From Deltaproteobacteria bacterium (GTDB lineage Bacteria > Myxococcota_A > Polyangia > GCA-2747355 > JADLHG01): a stretch of DNA of 64,000 nt. The translations under genes and the position numbers were made by a program. The DNA is taken from NCBI GenBank assembly GCA_020848905.1, contig JADLHG010000056.1, positions 248,001 through 312,000 on the forward strand, read 5' to 3'. Below, in pieces: positions 25,149 to 34,045 of this stretch. Each line of letters begins with the position of its first letter. Positions within the stretch are counted from its first letter, which is position 1. The notes beneath the pieces are model-generated. The model was not told the DNA's origin, made no database searches, and was given only the letters and a program-made list of their open reading frames with translations.

Positions 25149-25883
25149 GTGACGGACCGTCGAACACACCGAGGCCCTGGCCCGCAGGACCTGGCTCTCT
25201 TCGCTCCCGGGGCGCTCGGCGCCCTGCGCGCGGCGGTGGCCGAGCTCTCGTGGCTGCTCTCGCACGGCTATCGCGATGCGTCGGCCCTGAAGCTCGTCGG
25301 CGACCGGCACGCCCTCACGCAGCGGCAGCGCGTGGCCGTGGGGCGGTGCGCCTGCTCCGACGCAGCCCTCGCCCGTCGGGCGGTCTCGCGCCTGTCCCCC
25401 GAGGCGCTCCACGGCAGGGGCGTGGTGGTGGACGGCTTCAACTGCCTCATTACGCTCGAGACGGCCCTCTCCGGGGGACTCCTGCTCCTGGGACGCGACG
25501 GGTGCACGCGCGACCTGGGGAGCGTCCACGGGAGCTACCGCGCGGTCGAGGAGACCGAGCGCGCCATCTCGCTGGTCGGTGAGTGGCTGACGGGGCGGGG
25601 CGCGTCTCGCGTCTGCTGGCTCCTGGATCGCCCCGTCTCCAACAGCGGCCGGCTCCGGGCGCGCCTCCTCGAGCAGGCCGCGGCGCAGGCCTGGCCCTGG
25701 ACCGTGGAGCTGCTCGCGAACCCCGACCGGACGCTCGCGGCGTCGAGCGACGTGGTGGCCTCTGCGGATTCCTGGGTCCTCGACCGCTGCTCGGCCTGGG
25801 TGGACCTCACGGGGGAGGTGGTAGCCCGCTGCTGTCCCGAGGCCTGGCGGCCGGCGCTCGTCGCGACCGGCGGGTCGTCCTAG
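25149..25883 (+). CDS. DUF434-family protein
   Basis: A 244-residue protein starting with GTG at 25149. It matches DUF434: DLALFAPGALGALRAAVAELSWLLSHGY near the start, VGDRHALTQRQRVAVGRCACSD, VVVDGFNCLITLETALSGG, GVHGSYR-type motif and the final WVLDRCSAWVDLTGEVV. The family is conserved but uncharacterised. It is divergent from the CnoX-like gene (78-bp gap) and its stop overlaps the convergent lipoprotein stop by 4 nt. Confidence 0.85.
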   Translation: MTDRRTHRGPGPQDLALFAPGALGALRAAVAELSWLLSHGYRDASALKLVGDRHALTQRQRVAVGRCACSDAALARRAVSRLSPEALHGRGVVVDGFNCLITLETALSGGLLLLGRDGCTRDLGSVHGSYRAVEETERAISLVGEWLTGRGASRVCWLLDRPVSNSGRLRARLLEQAAAQAWPWTVELLANPDRTLAASSDVVASADSWVLDRCSAWVDLTGEVVARCCPEAWRPALVATGGSS

Positions 25884-26389
25884 CTGCCGCTCCCGTCGGA
25901 GGCGCGCGGGCTCGGAGCGCCTCCGTCCGCGGCGGGAGCGCCGTCGGAGGTCCCGCGGAAGCGCAACGGCGCCGTGCCCGTCCGACTCCAGCGCACGCTT
26001 CCCTGTCGGGCCTTGCGCACGATGCAGTCGGCCAGCGTCTCTCCCTGGGCGTCGATCTCCCAGCCGCGAAACGAGTCGGCGGGGAATTCGAGCTGCAGCA
26101 GGTCGCCGCGCCGGTCCGCGCTCCAGGCCACGACGACGGTTCCGCCGCGCGCGAAGACCGGGCTGTGGCGAAGCCCCCTTTCGAAGCAGTTCGTGGCCCA
26201 GTCGCGCAACGCCTCTTTTCCCGGACCATCGGGGTAGCGCGGCCCGGGGGGCTCCACGAGCTTGCCGTCAGCTACTCGGTCGGGGTTGAGCTGGGGGCCG
26301 GCCGGCGGGGCGAGCCCGGCGCGGCACGAGAGCGAGAGGAGGGCCAGGACGCATCCGCTTCGCAGGGTTGCCAGCCTCAACGCGCGCAC
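25880..26389 (-). CDS. Small lipoprotein, possible AgmX/PglI-type C-terminal fold
   Basis: A 169-residue protein with a lipoprotein signal (LATLRSGCVLALLSLSC). The middle (ALRDWATNCFERGLRHSP, GTVVVAWSADRRGDLLQLEFP, LADCIVRKARQ) follows the pattern of AgmX/PglI/TonB-like C-terminal modules: a Cys-bearing helix, a beta hairpin and a second Cys. An acidic, Ser/Ala-rich tail follows. The same module pattern occurs in the FecR-type anti-sigma protein at 31917. Overlaps the convergent DUF434 gene by 4 nt. Family match is tentative. Confidence 0.65.
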   Translation of the reverse strand: MRALRLATLRSGCVLALLSLSCRAGLAPPAGPQLNPDRVADGKLVEPPGPRYPDGPGKEALRDWATNCFERGLRHSPVFARGGTVVVAWSADRRGDLLQLEFPADSFRGWEIDAQGETLADCIVRKARQGSVRWSRTGTAPLRFRGTSDGAPAADGGAPSPRASDGSGS

Positions 26390-26398
26390 CTGCCGACT

Positions 26399-27061
26399 CT
26401 ACCACGAGGGGTCGAGCAGGCGTTCCAGTCGCCGCCGCAGGGCCGGCGGGTCCATCGCGGCCGCGTCCAGCGTCTCGTGCCGCTCGAGGCGGGGGCGTCC
26501 CTGGTGGAAGGTGCCGAAGACCACCTGGCCACCGGCGCGCGGGCGACGCAGGACGCAGGCGAAGGCCCAGGCACGCGGGAGCGAGTCTCGATGCAGGGAG
26601 GCAGCGCGGCGTTCAAGGTCGCGCGGGGGCCACGGGGCCACGAGCGGAGCCCAGGGCAGGGTCGTGTGAAGTTCGAGCTGTAGACCCGAAGCAGGGCCGA
26701 CGAAGGGGAAACGCGCCGGCCGAACCCAGTATCCGGGGGCCCGGGGAAAGAAGGCGCGGCGCCGGCCGTCGCCGAGCTCCACCGAGAGCTGGCGCGCGCC
26801 ACGGTCCCCGACGAGCAGGTGGAGCTGACACGCCGGTAGCGCGCCGCCCTGGCTGAAGAGCACCTGAAGCACGCCGTCGGCCCGCGCGGCTCGAGGCGCG
26901 CCCGCGTCCGCTCGTGGCTGCGGCGGAGGCGCGGCGGACCGGCAGGCCGCCACGGTGAGCGTAACGAGCGCCGCGAGCACGACACCTCGCGCGAGGCGAC
27001 TGCGACGTGTAGGTGTGCGTCCGTCGCGGCTGGTCGCCCTCGCGAACCTCAAGGTCACCAC
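26399..27061 (-). CDS. Hypothetical lipoprotein
   Basis: A 220-residue protein. The GTG at 27061 is chosen over further-upstream starts because GGAAGGAG sits about 9 nt before it and it yields a clean signal ending at a lipobox (LVTLTVAAC). The mature part has beta-like strands (VLQVLFSQGGALPACQLHLLVGD, QLSVELGDGRRRAFFP, QLELHTTLPWAP, AWAFACVLRRP). No family recognised. It lies 9 bp upstream of the AgmX-like lipoprotein and both are probably one transcript, divergent from a membrane protein. Confidence 0.7.
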   Translation of the reverse strand: MVTLRFARATSRDGRTPTRRSRLARGVVLAALVTLTVAACRSAAPPPQPRADAGAPRAARADGVLQVLFSQGGALPACQLHLLVGDRGARQLSVELGDGRRRAFFPRAPGYWVRPARFPFVGPASGLQLELHTTLPWAPLVAPWPPRDLERRAASLHRDSLPRAWAFACVLRRPRAGGQVVFGTFHQGRPRLERHETLDAAAMDPPALRRRLERLLDPSW

Positions 27062-27114
27062 TTGCAGGGTCTCCTTCCGGCGGTCACGATGAAGGTACAG
27101 ACGCTCGGTCACCC

Positions 27115-28011
27115 GTGTACAGAGATCACCTCTTCGCTGCCCGTTGCCGACACGAGCTGCTGCAGAGGGAGCGTTCGCCGCAACCTCTGCCACCGCTCCT
27201 CGTGCGCCTTTACGCCTACCGGCTGGCCCGGGTCTGGGGCGGGGCCATCGGTGTGGCGAGCTTCGGACTGCTGCTGCTCGACCTCCTCACGGGGGCTCGC
27301 CACGTCACGATGGTGCTCGTCGCCGCCTGGGCCGCCATCCCGCTCGCCTTCACGGCCGCCTGGTTCCTCGGGGCGTGGCGATTGCGGCGCCTCGCGCGCG
27401 CGGCGGCCGGGAGCAGCGGCGATCTCTTCACCGATCTGGAGCGGCTCGAGCGGTGGACGGTCTGGGAACGCGCCGGTGACGCGGTCGCGCGGCTCGAACG
27501 CAAGAGCTTCGTGCTCCCGCTCGTGGCACTCTCGCTGCTCCTCCCGCTAACGCTGCACCTTTTCGTGGCGGCCGTGCTGCTCTCGGCCCGGGTCGAGGAA
27601 TTCAACACCTGGATCGTGATCAGCCTGGTGCTGGTGGGGCACGCCCACGCCGTCCTGGCCGTGCTCGCCGTGCGGCACGTCACGCGCGTGCAGCGGGAGA
27701 CGGCGTCCGGCTGGCCCGTCGGCGGGGGGAAGCGCGGGATGGTGGCCCTCTTCTGGACCGTGGCCGCGAGCACGGTGCCGGGGGCCGTGCTCCTCTTCGT
27801 GCCCCCGATCCTCGTAGCGGTCACGGGCGTGGTCTTCGTGCCGCTCATGTTCCATTGGGCCGGCGCCGCCGCGGAGCGCGAGCTCGTGCTCCTGCGATCC
27901 CTGATGGCCGAACGGGCCGCCGCGGAGGCTCTCCAGGCGTCCCCGGTCGCCCCCGAGCCGTCGGCCGAGCCGGTGGTCGAGCCCGCGGACTCCGGGGACG
28001 TCAGTATCTGA
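27115..28011 (+). CDS. Multi-pass membrane protein, unknown function
   Basis: About 298 residues from GTG 27115 (an upstream GTG at 27013 would overlap the divergent gene). Four or five hydrophobic segments can be seen: near 40-60 (GVASFGLLLLDLL), 66-90 (MVLVAAWAAIPLAFTAAWFLG), 140-165 (VLPLVALSLLLPLTLHLFVAAVLL), 175-195 and 225-265 (WTVAASTVPGAVLLFVPPILVAVTGVVFVPLMF). A charged cytoplasmic loop lies in between. The Pro/Glu-rich tail overlaps the convergent peptidase gene by 11 nt. Family unknown. Confidence 0.75.
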   Translation: MYRDHLFAARCRHELLQRERSPQPLPPLLVRLYAYRLARVWGGAIGVASFGLLLLDLLTGARHVTMVLVAAWAAIPLAFTAAWFLGAWRLRRLARAAAGSSGDLFTDLERLERWTVWERAGDAVARLERKSFVLPLVALSLLLPLTLHLFVAAVLLSARVEEFNTWIVISLVLVGHAHAVLAVLAVRHVTRVQRETASGWPVGGGKRGMVALFWTVAASTVPGAVLLFVPPILVAVTGVVFVPLMFHWAGAAAERELVLLRSLMAERAAAEALQASPVAPEPSAEPVVEPADSGDVSI

Positions 28012-29923
28012 TTCCGTAGCGGAAGGTGGCCTTGGGATGCTTCAGCATCTCCCGGGCGATCTCCATCGCGTGGAGGCGCTGCTGACCGGCAGGCAGGATC
28101 CATTCCTCGATCAGCTTCTTGGCCCCCGCCACGTCTCCCCGCGCCTTGATGCGGCCCACGCGCTGCATCAGCCGTTCCACCGCCGCCGGGAGCTTGTCGA
28201 AGTGAATGCGGAAGAGACCCGCCGCGTAGGTGATGGCTCCTTCCTGGAGGAAGGTCCCCACCTGCACGGCCGCGAGCTGACTGTAGGGCTGCGGGTGTCC
28301 CGAGGGTGAGAACATGCCGCGGGAGATGTGCCCGAAGGCCCAGAGGATCGCCGCCGCGTAGGCCTGCTTCACCTCGCGCGCGGTGAGGAGCTTGTGCTTC
28401 TCGAGCAGCGGCAGCAGCCACAGGGATCCGGTCTGCGCCTTCAGCTCCTCGAGGGTCGAGGCCAGCGTGCCGCCGAAGATCTCCTTGGGGGCCTTGCCTC
28501 CCAGCCGGTAGTCGCTGTACGGGCCGAAGTTGTGCGTGGCCTCGTGCAGGATCGTCCCCACGAGGGCGGCCTTCGGATCGTCGGTGTAGTGGGCCAGCGT
28601 CGATCGGTCGAAGAGAGACGTAGCCTGCAGCCGGGAGATGCGCTTCGAATCGGGATCGCCGTAGAGGTTGGTCATCACCACCGTGCGGCCGCGCCCCTCT
28701 TGCGCCACCTTCCCCCAGTTGGGGAGCGACTGGCCGATCGTGGCGCCGAGCGGATGGCGGGAGTCCCCCGCGTTGAGCACCATCTGGATGAAGTCCGGCA
28801 TGTGGAAGCGCACCTTTCGCGCGCGATACGGGGGGCCGATGAGCGCCGCGAGACCCTCTTCCATGCGCTCACGCAGGGGCGTGAGCTTCTGCTGCCAGCT
28901 CAGCGACTCCTGATCGATGCGGGCCAGCGAGACGTGGAACCCGGCCTTCTGCTGGCACGGGTCCACGTAGACCTCGTCGGGTCCGATACGGACGTACCAC
29001 TTGCTGTTCTGCGCGTTCATGGCGGCCCAGGCCTCGTCCGCTGCCTCCCAGGAGTTGGTGGCGAAGCCCTCCGCCGCGGCGAGGAGGTACCTGTGGAGCG
29101 CCTGCTCGCCAGGATCCGCCTTCACCAGGGCGGCGGCGCTCTTCAGGCGGCGGGAGATCTGCCGCATCAGGGGGGCGAAGCGAGGATCCTCGTGGGACGA
29201 GACGGCCACGAGCTCCCCGTTGCGCTTGCGCACCACGGTGAAGGGGTCGAGCAACCGCTTGGCCTGCGCGTGGGCGGCGAGCGCCTTGCACCCCGCGTCG
29301 TCCATCTCCGCCTCGCCGGGGTAGGTCTCCGAGCGCCGCGCCGGGAAGCTCGGCAGCCCGTTGCAGTGCCGGTCTCCCTGCGTGGCGGGGGTGTGACACC
29401 AGGGCCCGTTGTTGCGCGCGAAGAGGGCGCGGTCGGCGGGGGTCGCCTTGCGCAGCTCGGGCACGAGCCTGGCCGAGCCCATCTGGCGGTAGTAGAGCGC
29501 ATCGACCAGCGCGGCGGCGGCCACGAGCTCCTTCACCAGCTTGCGCTCCGCAGGCGAGGCGCGGGAGAGGTCGGTCTCGACGAGCACGGGACGGCCCGCG
29601 TCGAGCTCTCTGGCCACGGACTCGCGCCGCCTGAGCTCCACGAGCTCGCGGTAGAGGCGCTCGAAGCGCGGGGTCAACTTGCCGCCGCTCACGAACTGCT
29701 GGAGCGGCTCGCCGGAACCGGCCGCGCCGAGCTCCGCGGGGTCCACGAGCCCGTCTGCGTTCCGGTCCGCCACCCAGTGCACGGGACTGTCGGCGCGCGC
29801 CGCGAGGCGGTTGAAGTCGGCGCGGGTCAGGACAGGCAGCCCGTACTGCTTCGGGTCCTCGGCCCGTGCCGTGAGGGTGGCGAGGCACACGACAACGGTC
29901 GCGAGCGGCAAGGCTCTAGGCAT
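28001..29923 (-). CDS. Secreted DPP III-like M49 zinc peptidase with an EF-hand loop
   Basis: A 640-residue protein with signal peptide (MPRALPLATVVVCLATLTARA). The zinc site is HEATHN (His460, Glu461, His464), the short HExxH form found in bacterial M49-related proteins rather than the HELLGH of classical DPP III, with Glu493 in LEELKAQ as the likely third ligand. M49 peptidases remove dipeptides from the N-terminus. Residues 53-64 (DRNADGLVDPAE) match a canonical calcium-binding EF-hand loop, Asp53/Asn55/Asp57/Asp61/Glu64. It is likely periplasmic or secreted. DUF2505 lies upstream on the same strand (40-bp gap). Confidence 0.86.
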   Translation of the reverse strand: MPRALPLATVVVCLATLTARAEDPKQYGLPVLTRADFNRLAARADSPVHWVADRNADGLVDPAELGAAGSGEPLQQFVSGGKLTPRFERLYRELVELRRRESVARELDAGRPVLVETDLSRASPAERKLVKELVAAAALVDALYYRQMGSARLVPELRKATPADRALFARNNGPWCHTPATQGDRHCNGLPSFPARRSETYPGEAEMDDAGCKALAAHAQAKRLLDPFTVVRKRNGELVAVSSHEDPRFAPLMRQISRRLKSAAALVKADPGEQALHRYLLAAAEGFATNSWEAADEAWAAMNAQNSKWYVRIGPDEVYVDPCQQKAGFHVSLARIDQESLSWQQKLTPLRERMEEGLAALIGPPYRARKVRFHMPDFIQMVLNAGDSRHPLGATIGQSLPNWGKVAQEGRGRTVVMTNLYGDPDSKRISRLQATSLFDRSTLAHYTDDPKAALVGTILHEATHNFGPYSDYRLGGKAPKEIFGGTLASTLEELKAQTGSLWLLPLLEKHKLLTAREVKQAYAAAILWAFGHISRGMFSPSGHPQPYSQLAAVQVGTFLQEGAITYAAGLFRIHFDKLPAAVERLMQRVGRIKARGDVAGAKKLIEEWILPAGQQRLHAMEIAREMLKHPKATFRYGIRY

Positions 29924-29963
29924 GGCTCCTCCGGCAGCGAAAGTGAGAGGCGGCGCCCTAGGC

Positions 29964-30500
29964 CTACCCCTCGGGGTGGTCGTCCAGGTACTTCTGCACG
30001 GCGCTCGCCACGCTCGTGAGGTTCGGTCGCAGCGCGTTGGCGATGAACCGCTCGAGGGGCCCCTGGACCTTGCTGGCGAGGAAGCGCGGCACTCCGGGCA
30101 CCTTCTCGGCGTGGATGATGAGATCCGCGGTGAGGGTGAAGGTCGAGTGGTCCGGCCCCTTCTCGGTGACGAGCGTGGTGCCGTTGCAGTCGAAGATCTC
30201 GCGGGCCCGCACCGACTCGAGCTTCCAGGTGCAGAGGAGCTTGGACTCGTCCCAGCTCGCGCGATCGAACCAGGCGGCGATGTCGCGGCTCACGAAGGGG
30301 CGCGCGATGGTCGGCACCTCGCTCATCGAGCCCTGCCACTTGTTGTAGAGGTGCGCCACGGGGCCGACGTCCTCGCGGCTCAGCACCTCCATCGCCTCCA
30401 CGTTCGGCATGTACGGCACGAGCTCGGGGCTCTTGTCGCGCAGGGCGGCGAAGACCCGGTGGGCGGGGTGGGTGATCTCCTGCGTTCCTTCGATCTTCAT
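29964..30500 (-). CDS. DUF2505-family (SRPBCC/START-like) protein
   Basis: A 178-residue protein (MKIEGTQEITHPAHRVFAALRDK). The order of strands and helices (VAHLYNKWQGSMSEVP, LLCTWKLESV, DHSTFTLTADLIIHAEKVPG, LERFIANALRPNLTSVASAVQKYL) fits the SRPBCC/START-like DUF2505 family, which binds hydrophobic ligands. No signal peptide, so cytoplasmic. It is the first gene of a two-gene set with the M49 peptidase. Confidence 0.78.
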   Translation of the reverse strand: MKIEGTQEITHPAHRVFAALRDKSPELVPYMPNVEAMEVLSREDVGPVAHLYNKWQGSMSEVPTIARPFVSRDIAAWFDRASWDESKLLCTWKLESVRAREIFDCNGTTLVTEKGPDHSTFTLTADLIIHAEKVPGVPRFLASKVQGPLERFIANALRPNLTSVASAVQKYLDDHPEG

Positions 30501-30673
30501 GGGCGGCTCCGTTCGCCGGACGCGCGGTCCGGCGCGGCGCGCAGCATAGATCAGCCCTCCTCGGCAGCGGAAGGGGCGCCAGCGTGGTCTGGTGCGGCGG
30601 GGCCCTGCGACGGGGGCTCCCCCGCGGGCGGAGTGTGCTAGAACGGCCCTCCCCCTAGCGCGAGGGCCTGCCG

Positions 30674-31915
30674 ATGAAGATCGACCGCATCGAGCTCTTC
30701 CACGTGGCGATTCCGTTGCTCAAGCCCTTTCGGCCCTCCTGGATCCCGGGCTACCCGCAGACCGAGAACCGCTTCACGCTGCTTCGGCTCACCACGAACG
30801 AAGGAGTGCAGGGGCTCGCCGCCGGGGTAGCCTTTGAACGGGAGCGGCAAGGGCTCGGGGGGCTCATCGGCCCCTATCTGCTCGGCCTCGACCCCCTCGA
30901 CCTGGCCACGGTGCGGCAGCGGCTGCGCGAGGCGAGCTTCATCGGCTGGCGGAACTACTGGATCGAGGCCGCCTTCTGGGACATCCGCGGCAAGGTGGAG
31001 CGGAAGCCGGTCTGGGCGCTGCTCGGGGGGACCCATGCCGGGCGGGTCAAGGTGTACGCCTCGACGGGGGAGGTGCACCCCCCGGAGCGTCGCGCCGAGG
31101 AGATCCTGCGCCTGAGGGACCAGGGCTTCTCCGCGGCGAAGCTCCGCGTGCACAGCTTCGACCCGGCCGAGGACCGCGCGCAGGTGGAGGTCGTGCGCCG
31201 GGCCGTGGGGGACGCCTTCGTGCTGGGTGTGGACGCGAACCAGGGCTGGCGCGTGGCGCTCGTCGAGGACGCGCCGCTCTGGACGCTCGAGCGGGCGACC
31301 GAGTTCGCCCGGGTCTGCGGGGACCAGGGGGTGCGCTGGCTCGAGGAACCGCTCGACATGCGGGCCTACGATGACCTCGCGGCGCTCCGGAAGCTCGGGC
31401 TCGTGCCGATCGCCGGGGCCGAGCTGAACGACGGATGGCACGAGTTCCAGGTGATGCTCGAGAAGGGCTGCTTCGACGTCTATCAACCCGACGCCACCTT
31501 CGGGGGCGGGGTGAGCGACGCGCACCGGCTGATGCTGGCCTGTCGCGAGCGGGGGCTCGTCTTCAGCCCCCACACGTGGACCAACGGGCTCGGCTTCCTC
31601 GTCAACCTGCACGTGTATGCCGCGGGGGCGCGGGACCTCCCGCTCGAGTATCCGCTGGAGCCGCCGGGGTGGACCCCCGAGGCGCGCGACGGCCTCCTGG
31701 CCGAGCCGATCCGGGTGGATCGCGAGGGGACCGTGGCGGTGCCCACCGCGCCCGGGCTCGGGATCGTGCTCGACGAGGCGAAGCTCGCCCGCTACGGGGA
31801 GAAGTTCTTCGACCTCACGCCGCGGGGGCTCGCGCTCAAGACCGTGCGCGACAAGGGGCTCTTCGCGGCGGCCGAGATCGTGTTCAAGAAGCTGCGCGCG
31901 GCGCGTCGCCGCTGA
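30674..31915 (+). CDS. Mandelate racemase / muconate lactonising enzyme (enolase superfamily)
   Basis: A 413-residue protein. The enolase-superfamily metal ligands are visible: Asp187 (VDANQGW), Glu224 or Glu225 (LEEP) and Glu250 (GAELND). The acid/base set has Lys156 in KLRV, so the usual K-x-K motif is K-x-R here, and His300 in SPHTW. This fits the MR/MLE subgroup, which abstracts alpha-protons of carboxylates (dehydratase, racemase, lactonase). The exact substrate cannot be read from the sequence; the K-x-R change may alter it. It stands alone and converges with the anti-sigma gene (1-bp gap). Confidence 0.9.
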   Translation: MKIDRIELFHVAIPLLKPFRPSWIPGYPQTENRFTLLRLTTNEGVQGLAAGVAFERERQGLGGLIGPYLLGLDPLDLATVRQRLREASFIGWRNYWIEAAFWDIRGKVERKPVWALLGGTHAGRVKVYASTGEVHPPERRAEEILRLRDQGFSAAKLRVHSFDPAEDRAQVEVVRRAVGDAFVLGVDANQGWRVALVEDAPLWTLERATEFARVCGDQGVRWLEEPLDMRAYDDLAALRKLGLVPIAGAELNDGWHEFQVMLEKGCFDVYQPDATFGGGVSDAHRLMLACRERGLVFSPHTWTNGLGFLVNLHVYAAGARDLPLEYPLEPPGWTPEARDGLLAEPIRVDREGTVAVPTAPGLGIVLDEAKLARYGEKFFDLTPRGLALKTVRDKGLFAAAEIVFKKLRAARRR

Positions 31916-31916
31916 C

Positions 31917-33452
31917 CTATTGGGCGCGGAAGGTGAAGGGGTACGCGACCTCGCCCGCCAGGCCGGAGGGGAAGCGCCAGCGCCGCACGACCTGCAGCGC
32001 GCACTGGCCGACGAGAGGATCGGTCAGGGTGTCCCGCTCGACGGCGGCCCGCGAGACCTGCCCCTCGTCGTCGATCACGAGGCGCAGCACGAAGCGGCCC
32101 GCCAGCTCGGGCGCGTGCTTCAGGCGCCGCTCGTAGCAGCCGCGGATCTGCACGGCGTAGCTGCGGATGGCGTCGTGGAGCTCCGCGGGCACAGCGGGAC
32201 GCGGCTGTGCGGCGGGCTGTCGGCGCAGGTCCACGGCGAGCCGGTGCTCCTCGTTGGACCGCAGGACCACCCACTCCTGCCGGAGGAGCTTGCCGTCCCG
32301 CCAGAGTTCGATGAGATGCCGCCCGATGGCGCCGCGTAGCATCAGGTTCGTCGGTCCGAGGCGTACCGCGTCCAGCCGCAGCTCGGCGTCCTCGGGCCGC
32401 GTCTCCACCGCGAGCAGCCCGGTGGCGGAGAGGACGCGCTCGAGGCTCGGCCAGGGCTGGAGGTTCAGCGCGGTGCGGAGCTGTGGTCCCTCCACCGTCG
32501 AGAGCTCGGCCACGCCTGAGGCCGTGACGGAGAGCTTCTGCCCCGGTCGCACCACCACGCTCGCGGTGGTGCCCGCCGCGCCGGCCGGGACCGTCATGCG
32601 CTGCCAGGCTCCGCGTTGCGGCTGAACGGCCACCTCTCCCTCGGTCACCTCCACGTTGGCCGCGCGACCGTCGGTGCTCACGCGAAAGCGCGTGCCCTTC
32701 ACGGTGGCGCGCAGGCCGGCGGCCAGCACGTCGAAGCGCGAGCCGGGTGCGCGCTTCGCGACCTCCAGGTCCAGCGCGCCCTGCCACAGGACGAGCTCCT
32801 GCTCGCCCGGCCGCAGTCGCCTGAGCTCGAGCTCCCCTCCGTTACCGAGGCGCAGGCCGGTCCCCGCGCCCCACTGCACCGCCGCGTAGCCCTTGCCCGT
32901 GACGAGCCGGTCCCCCTCGGAGAGCCGCTGACGCAGGGTCAACGCGCGTCGCGACCCGTCCGACCCCGCCACCGTCACGTCCCCTCCGACGAGGGTTCCG
33001 AGAGCGGCGAGCGCGGTTCGCGGATCCGAGGGCGCGATGCCGGGGGCGAGCGTCGCACCGCGCCGCGCGAGCGTGCCGCGCTCCGGCGCCCTGAGCCCTT
33101 CTCTCGGCGAGAGGTGGCGGTAGACCAGGATCCCGGCGAGGGCCCCGAGGGCCGCTGCCGCCGTGAGTCCCGCCGCGAGGCGAGGCCACCTGACGCGCGG
33201 ACGCTTCCGCTCGTCGAGCTGCGAGATGCGCCAGCGGATCTGCGCCTCGATCTGCTTGAAGGGCAGCTCGGGCGGCTCGGCCTGGCCGAGCTCTCGGCAG
33301 ACTCCCCGCACCTGCTGCAGTCGCGCGTACGCGGTCTCGCAGGCGGGGCAGCCCTTGAGGTGCTCGCGCAGCCGATCCGCCGCGCTCGGGCGGAGCGACC
33401 CGTCCATCAGCGCCACGAGCCGCGAGGTGTTTCCCTTGCAGGGGCGGCTCAT
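31917..33452 (-). CDS. FecR-type anti-sigma protein with PEGA- and AgmX/TonB-like domains
   Basis: A 511-residue protein with, in order: an anti-sigma zinc finger (His31-x3-Cys35-x2-Cys38 in HLKGCPACE), one membrane segment (about 88-108), a FecR-like periplasmic beta domain (about 170-300; TKGYAAVQWGAGTGLRLG, FDVLAAGLRATVKGTRFRV), a PEGA-like segment (about 330-380, LLAVETRPEDAELRLDAVRLG) and a C-terminal AgmX/PglI/TonB-like module (IRGCYERRLKHAPELAGR, CALQVVRRWRFPSG). It overlaps the sigma factor stop by 4 nt, sigma gene first. It presumably binds and restrains that factor and releases it on an envelope signal. Confidence 0.88.
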   Translation of the reverse strand: MSRPCKGNTSRLVALMDGSLRPSAADRLREHLKGCPACETAYARLQQVRGVCRELGQAEPPELPFKQIEAQIRWRISQLDERKRPRVRWPRLAAGLTAAAALGALAGILVYRHLSPREGLRAPERGTLARRGATLAPGIAPSDPRTALAALGTLVGGDVTVAGSDGSRRALTLRQRLSEGDRLVTGKGYAAVQWGAGTGLRLGNGGELELRRLRPGEQELVLWQGALDLEVAKRAPGSRFDVLAAGLRATVKGTRFRVSTDGRAANVEVTEGEVAVQPQRGAWQRMTVPAGAAGTTASVVVRPGQKLSVTASGVAELSTVEGPQLRTALNLQPWPSLERVLSATGLLAVETRPEDAELRLDAVRLGPTNLMLRGAIGRHLIELWRDGKLLRQEWVVLRSNEEHRLAVDLRRQPAAQPRPAVPAELHDAIRSYAVQIRGCYERRLKHAPELAGRFVLRLVIDDEGQVSRAAVERDTLTDPLVGQCALQVVRRWRFPSGLAGEVAYPFTFRAQ

Positions 33453-34045
33453 CGCTTTCCTCCCGCGGCGAACTCCGTGCGGAGGATCTTCTCGTAGAAC
33501 TCCTTGCGGGCGTAGTGCAGGCGCGTCCGGACGGTCAGGACGTTGGCGCCCACCACCTCGCTGATCTCGGAGGCGTCCATCCCCATCAGCTCGTGCAGGA
33601 TGAAGACCACCCGCTTCTTCGGGGCCAGGGTGTCGAGGACGCCGTAGACCACGGCCGAGCTCTCCTTGCGCTCGAGCGACCGGAGCGGCGTCTCGTGGTC
33701 CGGCAGGTCCTCCTTGATCGTGGCGTACCCCTCGGGGCGCCGCATGGTGCGTCGCACCTTCTGCAGGCCGACGTTCACGCAGACCCGGTAGAGCCAGGTG
33801 GTGACCTTGGCGTCGCCGCGGAACTTCTCGATGGAGCGGAAGACCTCGACGAAGACGTCCTGGAGCGCGTCCTCGAGGTCCGCGTGCGGACCGAGGACGC
33901 GATAGAGCGTGCGGGCCACTTCTTGGCGGTAGCGCCGGTAGAATTCGGCCTGAGCCTCGCGCTCCCCGTGCTGGCAGCGGAGCACGAGCTCGCGGCTAAT
34001 GGTCGGACTGCCGTGGACTCCGCTCTCTCGCGTCACGCTCAGCAT
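33449..34045 (-). CDS. ECF-type RNA polymerase sigma factor
   Basis: A 198-residue protein with sigma region 2 (DLEDALQDVFVEVFRSIEKF followed by TWLYRVCVN) and region 4 (LDTLAPKKRVVFILHELMGMDASEISEV, then TVRTRLHYARKEF). The ATG at 34045 is chosen; the GTG just before it is an alternative. It overlaps the anti-sigma gene by 4 nt (ATGA), a coupled regulator pair. It transcribes an unknown set of genes when its partner is inactivated. The upstream gap to sdhB is about 230 bp and holds a short inverted repeat (CGTCCG/CGGACG, 34218-34236). Confidence 0.93.
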   Translation of the reverse strand: MLSVTRESGVHGSPTISRELVLRCQHGEREAQAEFYRRYRQEVARTLYRVLGPHADLEDALQDVFVEVFRSIEKFRGDAKVTTWLYRVCVNVGLQKVRRTMRRPEGYATIKEDLPDHETPLRSLERKESSAVVYGVLDTLAPKKRVVFILHELMGMDASEISEVVGANVLTVRTRLHYARKEFYEKILRTEFAAGGKR

